Shown: in pieces, positions 59,433 through 64,000 of the stretch
Layout: the number at the start of each line of letters is the position of its first letter
How positions within the stretch are numbered: the first letter of the stretch is position 1
From: Thermoactinospora rubra
GTDB lineage: Bacteria > Actinomycetota > Actinomycetes > Streptosporangiales > Streptosporangiaceae
Assembly: GCF_002093975.1 (NCBI RefSeq)
Contig: NZ_MSZZ01000010.1
Coordinates: 62,001 to 126,000, forward strand
DNA length: 64,000 nt
Direction of reading: 5' to 3'
Position numbers and translations under genes: made by a program
The notes under the pieces: generated by a model
Database searches by the model: none
Seen by the model: the letters and a program-made list of their open reading frames with translations, nothing else
Told to the model about the DNA's origin: nothing

Positions 59433-61345
59433 AGGTCCAGTCGTTGGCGGCTGACGACCCGCGGCGGCTGGGCGCGTACGACATCGTCGCCCGGCTGGGG
59501 GAAGGCGGCCAGGGCGTGGTCTTCCTGGGACGGGGGGCGTCCGGTGAGCAGGTCGCGGTCAAGCTGCTGCATCCGGGGCTGGTCGCGGACCCCCAAGCCC
59601 GCTCGCGCCTGGCCCGCGAGGTCGCCGTGGCGCAACGGGTCGCCCGCTTCTCCACCGCACCCGTCCTCCACGCCGACCTCGAAGGCGGCCGGCCGTACAT
59701 CGTCAGTGAGTATGTGCCCGGCCCCTCGCTGCGGGAGCTGGTGCAGCGCGAGGGGCCCCGGCGGGGGGCGGCCCTGGAACGCATCGCCATCAGCACCGCC
59801 ACCGCCCTGGCCGCCATCCACCGCGCCGGCATCCTGCACCGCGACTTCAAACCCGCCAACGTCCTGATGGGCCCCGAAGGCCCCGTCGTCATCGACTTCG
59901 GCGTCGCCCGCGCCCTGGACTCCCCCGGCCTGACCGCCACCGGCCTCGCCATGGGCACCCCCGCCTACCTGGCCCCCGAACAACTCACCGGCGCCCCCAT
60001 CACCGAAGCCGCCGACGTCTTCGCCTGGGGCGTCACCATCGTCTACGCCGCCACCGGCAAACCCGCCTTCGGCGCCGACACCATCCCCGCGGTCATGCAC
60101 CGCATCCTCCACCAAGACCCCGACCTCGACGGCCTCGACGGCCCCCTGCGCGACCTCGTCACCGCCTGCCTGGCCAAAGACCCCACCCAACGCCCCACCG
60201 CCGACGAACTGATCCTGCGGCTGACCGGCCAGCGGCTCCCGAGCGTCGCGCCCGCCGACCCGACGGTGCCGCACACCGCCCCCGCCTCCGGCACCGCGGG
60301 GCCTCCGGCCGACCCGGCGGCCCGGCCCGAGCCCGGCGTGGCGGAGCCGCGCGCCACGGACGTTTCCGGTACGGCGGAGCCGCGGGACGCCTCCGGTGCG
60401 GCCCAGCCGTACCCCCGGTCCCAGGGGGCGGCGCCCGTCCCGCCGCCGGTGCCGAACCGGCTGACGCGCGCCCCGGCGGGCCGGCCGGCCGCGGCCAGGC
60501 AGGGCCGGACGCTGGTGCTGGCCCTGTCCGGCGTCGCGGTGGCCGCCGTCCTCGGCACGGGCACCACCCTCTACCTCACCGGCGGCGACGACACGCCCGT
60601 CCCTCCGGCGGTCGCCCAGGGCACCGGCGGCACCGGCGCCGACCCCGCGGACGGGCAGGGCGCGGGCCAGCCGGGCGAGCCGCCCGCCGGAGAGACCGGC
60701 TCCGAGGCGACGCCGAGCGCCACGCCGAGCCTCACCCTGACGCTCACCCCGCCCGGGAAGGCGCGGACCGCCGACCCGGCGGGCACGGGCCACCACCCGC
60801 GCCCCACGGCCAAGCCGACCGCCCGGCCGTCCGGCAAGCCTGCCCCCAAGCCGACGCCCAGCGCGAGCAAGACCCCGGACCGGACCCCGACGCCGAGCCC
60901 CTCCAAGAAGCCGACGCCGACCAGGACGCCCACGCCGTCCAAGACTCCGACGCCGACCAGGACACCCACGCCCAGCAAGACCCCGACCCCGAGCAACAAG
61001 CCGACGCCGACGCCCATCCCGAACCCCTACAAGCCCGCCGCGCTGTGCGGGTCGGGCCACAAGGTGATCGACTCCCGGGCCCTGGGCACGGCGGCGACCG
61101 TCTACCTCACCTACAACGCCGCCACGGGCGTCAACTGCGTGGTGACGATCTCCAGGTACGTGCATCCGGCCAAGATCCCGGCCAACGCCGTGCTCCAGGT
61201 GAAGGGCGGGGCCACCAAGAGCAACCCCGGCTCCTTCACCTCCTACGCGGGCCCGGTGCGCCTGCCCGCGGCCGGCAAGTGCGTCATCTGGGGCGGCACA
61301 TGGGGGTCCCAGACGTGGAAGAGCGGCTGGAGCCACTGCCGCTGA
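59426..61345 (+). CDS. Membrane Ser/Thr protein kinase with SapA-like extracellular domain
   Basis: 639 residues. Kinase domain (about 15-275): GEGGQGVVFLG loop, Lys in VAVKLLHPG, catalytic HRDFKPANVL, DFG in VIDFGVA and APEQL. Then a Pro-rich linker, one helix (LVLALSGVAVAAVLGTGTTL, about 355-375), a Thr/Pro stalk with repeats like TPTPSK, and a roughly 100-residue end domain with four Cys residues (CGSGHKVIDSRALG, VYLTYNAATGVNCVVTI, FTSYAGPVRLPAAGKCV, GWSHC). That end resembles spore-associated protein A (SapA), so the kinase may sense or carry a SapA-like module outside the cell. Confidence 0.92.
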   Translation: MSQVQSLAADDPRRLGAYDIVARLGEGGQGVVFLGRGASGEQVAVKLLHPGLVADPQARSRLAREVAVAQRVARFSTAPVLHADLEGGRPYIVSEYVPGPSLRELVQREGPRRGAALERIAISTATALAAIHRAGILHRDFKPANVLMGPEGPVVIDFGVARALDSPGLTATGLAMGTPAYLAPEQLTGAPITEAADVFAWGVTIVYAATGKPAFGADTIPAVMHRILHQDPDLDGLDGPLRDLVTACLAKDPTQRPTADELILRLTGQRLPSVAPADPTVPHTAPASGTAGPPADPAARPEPGVAEPRATDVSGTAEPRDASGAAQPYPRSQGAAPVPPPVPNRLTRAPAGRPAAARQGRTLVLALSGVAVAAVLGTGTTLYLTGGDDTPVPPAVAQGTGGTGADPADGQGAGQPGEPPAGETGSEATPSATPSLTLTLTPPGKARTADPAGTGHHPRPTAKPTARPSGKPAPKPTPSASKTPDRTPTPSPSKKPTPTRTPTPSKTPTPTRTPTPSKTPTPSNKPTPTPIPNPYKPAALCGSGHKVIDSRALGTAATVYLTYNAATGVNCVVTISRYVHPAKIPANAVLQVKGGATKSNPGSFTSYAGPVRLPAAGKCVIWGGTWGSQTWKSGWSHCR

Positions 61346-61440
61346 CCGCATGGGTGATAGATCGGCAGATGTGCGCTACACACCATCCACCACGCTGGTA
61401 GCGTTTTGCCCCAACCGTTGGTGATTTCAGGGGGTCAAGG

Positions 61441-63126
61441 GTGAGTCAGTTCCAGCCGTTGGCGGCTGACGACCCGCGGCGGCTGGGCGCGTACGACATC
61501 GTCGCCCGGCTGGGGGAAGGCGGCCAGGGGGTAGTCTTCCTGGGACGGGGGGCGTCCGGCGAGCAGGTCGCGGTCAAGCTGCTGCATCCGGGGCTGGTCG
61601 CGGATCCGGAGGCGCGCAACAGGTTCCTGCGCGAGGTCGCGGTCGCCCAGCGTGTGGCGAGGTTCTCGACGGCTCCGGTGCTGCATGCCGATCTGTCCGG
61701 GAGCCAGCCGTACATCGTCAGTGAGTATGTGCCCGGCCCCTCGCTGCGGGAGCTGGTGCAGCGGGAAGGGCCCCGGCGGGGGGCGGCCCTGGAACGCATC
61801 GCCATCAGCACCGCCACCGCCCTGGCCGCCATCCACCGCGCCGGCATCCTGCACCGCGACTTCAAACCCGCCAACGTCCTGATGGGCCCCGAAGGCCCCG
61901 TCGTCATCGACTTCGGCGTCGCCCGCGCCCTGGACTCCCCCGGCCTGACCGCCACCGGCCTCGCCATGGGCACCCCCGCCTACCTGGCCCCCGAACAACT
62001 CACCGGCGCCCCCATCACCGAAGCCGCCGACGTCTTCGCCTGGGGCGTCACCATCGTCTACGCCGCCACCGGCAAACCCGCCTTCGGCGCCGACACCATC
62101 CCCGCGGTCATGCACCGCATCCTCCACCAAGACCCCGACCTCGACGGCCTCGACGGCCCCCTGCGCGACCTCGTCACCGCCTGCCTGGCCAAAAACCCCA
62201 CCCAACGCCCCACCGCGGATGAGCTGGTGGTGCGGCTGACGGGCCAGCCCGTGCCTCCGGCCGTCCTGGACCCGGCCCCACCCGCTGCCGCCCCACCCGC
62301 TGCCGCCCCGCCCGTGTCGGCCGCACCCGCTTCGGCGCCACCCATTCCCGCACCGGGTCCCGCCCCGATCCCGCCCGCCCCGATCCCGCCCGTGTCGGCC
62401 CCTTCCGCGGCCCCGGCGCCCTTCCCGGCCCTCCCCGGCGCGCAGGCGCCGAACCCCTTCTCGCCCGAGGCGTCGCGGTCGTCCGCCCTGCCTCACTTCG
62501 GCGGCCCCGGGAGCGCGCCCGGCGCGCCCACGGCGCCGGGCGACCCCCTGACCGCACCCTCCCCCGTGCCCTCCGCCGGGGGCGGCGGGCACGGCCCCGG
62601 CCCGCAGCACACCGCCCCCGTACCGCCCCCGGTCCCCAGCCGGGGCCTCACCCGGGCGGCCCCCGGCCGCCGCCCCACGGGCAGGCCCCGCCGTACCGTC
62701 ATGCTCACCCTGTCCGGCCTCGCCGCCGCGGTGGTGCTGGCCACCGGCGGCGCCATCGTCATCACCAACGCCAAGGACCAGACGGTGAAGCTGGTGGTGG
62801 ACGCCAACGACCCCACCCCCAGCGACACGGCGGCCAACGAGCCTGCCGAGCCCTCGGACACCCCCAGCCCGGAGCCGACGGTGGAGCCCACGACGGTCCC
62901 GGTCCTCACGCTCACGCCCACCCCGACCAAGACGAAGCGCACCAAGCGGCCCACCGTCGTCGTCCCGACCTATCGCCCCAAGCCGACGCCGACGCGCAAG
63001 CCCACCCCCAAGCCGACGCCGACCAAGACGAGGAAGCACGGCCTCATCGACCCCTCTCCGGCGCCCACCACCAGCCCGACGTCGGTGATGAGCCCCAGCC
63101 CCAGCCGCACGCCGACGAAGCGCTGA
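61441..63126 (+). CDS. Membrane Ser/Thr protein kinase, tandem paralogue without the SapA-like domain
   Basis: 561 residues. The kinase domain is almost the same as in the preceding gene, including HRDFKPANVL, the DFG and APEQL, and long stretches of DNA are identical. Then come a Pro/Ala-rich juxtamembrane stretch, one helix (TVMLTLSGLAAAVVLATGG) and an outer tail of about 120 residues made of Thr/Pro/Lys repeats, with no folded domain. The tail could contact the cell wall. A recent tandem copy with a new outer part. Confidence 0.92.
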   Translation: MSQFQPLAADDPRRLGAYDIVARLGEGGQGVVFLGRGASGEQVAVKLLHPGLVADPEARNRFLREVAVAQRVARFSTAPVLHADLSGSQPYIVSEYVPGPSLRELVQREGPRRGAALERIAISTATALAAIHRAGILHRDFKPANVLMGPEGPVVIDFGVARALDSPGLTATGLAMGTPAYLAPEQLTGAPITEAADVFAWGVTIVYAATGKPAFGADTIPAVMHRILHQDPDLDGLDGPLRDLVTACLAKNPTQRPTADELVVRLTGQPVPPAVLDPAPPAAAPPAAAPPVSAAPASAPPIPAPGPAPIPPAPIPPVSAPSAAPAPFPALPGAQAPNPFSPEASRSSALPHFGGPGSAPGAPTAPGDPLTAPSPVPSAGGGGHGPGPQHTAPVPPPVPSRGLTRAAPGRRPTGRPRRTVMLTLSGLAAAVVLATGGAIVITNAKDQTVKLVVDANDPTPSDTAANEPAEPSDTPSPEPTVEPTTVPVLTLTPTPTKTKRTKRPTVVVPTYRPKPTPTRKPTPKPTPTKTRKHGLIDPSPAPTTSPTSVMSPSPSRTPTKR

Positions 63127-63166
63127 GCGCGGGCCTTCCGGAGCGGCGCCGGGCGGCGTACATTTG

Positions 63167-63182
63167 TTGACGTGATCGTCAA
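63167..63182. promoter_or_regulatory. TetR operator over the start codon of its own gene
   Basis: TTGACGTGATCGTCAA has perfect six-base arms (TTGACG / CGTCAA) and overlaps the GTG start of the TetR gene (63172). Autorepression is the simplest reading. Confidence 0.7.
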
Positions 63183-63825
63183 GTCGTCGCCGGAGCCGTT
63201 GACGGCGCGTGGCAGGCGGACGCGGGCCGCTCTGGTCCAGGCCGGGCGGGAGGCGTTCGAGGAGCACGGGTTCGACGGCGTGCGGATCGACGACGTCTGC
63301 GCCAGGGCCGGGGTCTCGCACGGCACGTTCTACACCTACTTCGACTCCAAGGAGGCGCTGTTCGCCCACGTCGTCTCGGCGGCGGTGGGCGAGATGTTCG
63401 CCGCCAGCGTGGTGGGGCGGTCGGCGCCGGAGGACCCGCTGGCCAGGATCGAGGCCGCCAACCGGCTCTACCTGCGCGCCTGGGCGGCCAACTCGCGGCT
63501 GGTCAGGATGCTGGAGCAGGCCGCCGTGGGCGACGACCGCTTCCGCACGCTGCTGCTGGAGGTGCGCGAGGTCTTCGTCCGGCGCGGCGCCGAGGGCCTG
63601 CGCCGGCTCCAGGAACAGGGCCTGGCCGACCCCGCCCTGGACCCCAGGCTGACCGCCGTCATGCTGGGCGGCATGGTGGAGCACTTCGCCCACGTGTGGC
63701 TGGACCTGGGCGAGGAGGCCGACGAGCAGACGGCGGTGCGGCTGCTGACCACGCTGTGGGCGCGGGCGATCGGCCTGACGTCGGCGTCAACTTCCGCGGG
63801 CCCGGCGGCGAGGGAGGACACGTGA
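63172..63825 (+). CDS. TetR-family regulator coupled to an acyl-CoA carboxylase gene
   Basis: 217 residues. The helix-turn-helix is AFEEHGFDGVRIDDVCARAG with SHGTFYTYFDSKEAL. Its stop overlaps the GTG of the next gene (GTGA). The operator-like repeat at its start and a second one in its 3' end suggest it controls itself and the carboxylase genes, perhaps in response to an acyl-CoA. Confidence 0.88.
   Translation: MIVKSSPEPLTARGRRTRAALVQAGREAFEEHGFDGVRIDDVCARAGVSHGTFYTYFDSKEALFAHVVSAAVGEMFAASVVGRSAPEDPLARIEAANRLYLRAWAANSRLVRMLEQAAVGDDRFRTLLLEVREVFVRRGAEGLRRLQEQGLADPALDPRLTAVMLGGMVEHFAHVWLDLGEEADEQTAVRLLTTLWARAIGLTSASTSAGPAAREDT
63775..63790. promoter_or_regulatory. Second copy of the TetR-type operator in the 3' end of the regulator gene
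   Basis: CTGACGTCGGCGTCAA has the same design as the site at 63167: TGACG, four bases, then CGTCA. It lies 32 bp before the carboxylase start. Confidence 0.5.
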
Positions 63826-64000
63826 CCGGCGACCACTCCGAGCGGCGCGCCTCGATGCTCGCCAAGCTCGCCGACCTGGAGGCCGAGCTGCGCAAGGCCG
63901 TGGCGGGCGGCGGCGAGAAGTACGTCGAGCGGCACCGCAAGCGCGGCAAGCTCCTGGCGCGGGAGCGGATCGAGCTGCTGGTCGACCCCGACTCCCCCTT
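63822..64000 (+). CDS. Acyl-CoA carboxylase carboxyltransferase subunit, 3' end missing
   Basis: GTG 63822 with AGGGAGG six bases upstream; 59 complete codons before the window ends. The sequence KYVERHRKRGKLLARERIEL, followed by VDPDSP, is the conserved N-terminus of acetyl/propionyl-CoA carboxylase beta subunits. Translation is coupled to the TetR gene. In this arrangement the gene usually heads an acyl-CoA carboxylase / acyl-CoA dehydrogenase operon for branched-chain or fatty acid breakdown. Confidence 0.88.
   Translation, partial: MTGDHSERRASMLAKLADLEAELRKAVAGGGEKYVERHRKRGKLLARERIELLVDPDSP

Noticed and set aside
1-64000. CRISPR arrays, tRNA and rRNA genes
   Set aside because: No regularly spaced repeat-spacer pattern and no tRNA-like T-arm/acceptor pattern was noticed on reading; a covariance-model scan was not possible.

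Overview
The window is high-GC DNA with dense, overlapping genes, frequent GTG and TTG starts and strong third-position G/C. Gene content fits a mycelial actinomycete, probably Streptosporangiales (Nonomuraea/Streptosporangium-like): a class III lanthipeptide cluster, WS/DGAT acyltransferase, PknB-type kinases, an MsiK-type sugar ABC operon without its own ATPase, DUF3618 and holin-III membrane proteins. The genus is an inference; no rRNA or tRNA was found to confirm it.

Layout. 1-4.8 kb: end of a membrane acyltransferase, a MoxR ATPase plus VWA/metallopeptidase pair, and a zinc-ribbon methyltransferase. 4.9-15.1 kb: a compact class III (SapB-like) lanthipeptide locus. It has a DesR-type response regulator on the plus strand and, on the minus strand in transcription order, a DesK-type kinase, LanKC synthetase, a 43-residue precursor that no long-ORF scan would show, two ABC exporter half-transporters and a prolyl oligopeptidase. 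The last five genes are nearly or fully overlapping, with a strong hairpin after the precursor gene. 15.3-25.8 kb: PolX, a sulfite-oxidase-like enzyme, WS/DGAT, two TetR regulators with an MFS exporter, an esterase, an IS630 transposase remnant and an FAD monooxygenase.

25.8-37 kb is about nutrient uptake. It holds an ActP-type symporter with its DUF485 partner and a Crp-like site, and a LacI-controlled sugar ABC operon preceded by a Cys/Met-metabolism PLP enzyme, with perfect palindromic operators. It also holds a second symporter/DUF485 pair coupled to a LytS/LytTR two-component system. 37-44.6 kb: HIT protein, acyl-CoA dehydrogenase, chagasin-like lipoprotein, DUF3618 protein with a hexapeptide-repeat tail, holin-like protein, lipid kinase and a secreted M6 protease. 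44.6-49.9 kb: ctaD and frdABCD in one orientation, pairing an aerobic oxidase subunit with a quinol:fumarate reductase.

49.9-51.3 kb is repeat-rich and holds a frameshifted pseudogene. 51.3-64 kb: RibD-like reductase, secreted glycosidase with CBM2, secreted protein, MocR-type aminotransferase, Uma2 nuclease, FAD-linked oxidase plus CPT-like kinase, and two tandemly duplicated membrane Ser/Thr kinases whose kinase domains share a long identical block. A TetR regulator with matching operators is translationally coupled to an acyl-CoA carboxylase gene cut by the window end.

The best candidate for a new biological system is the lanthipeptide locus. It combines a new precursor sequence, a dedicated prolyl oligopeptidase likely to remove the leader, and a split DesK/DesR pair around the cluster.
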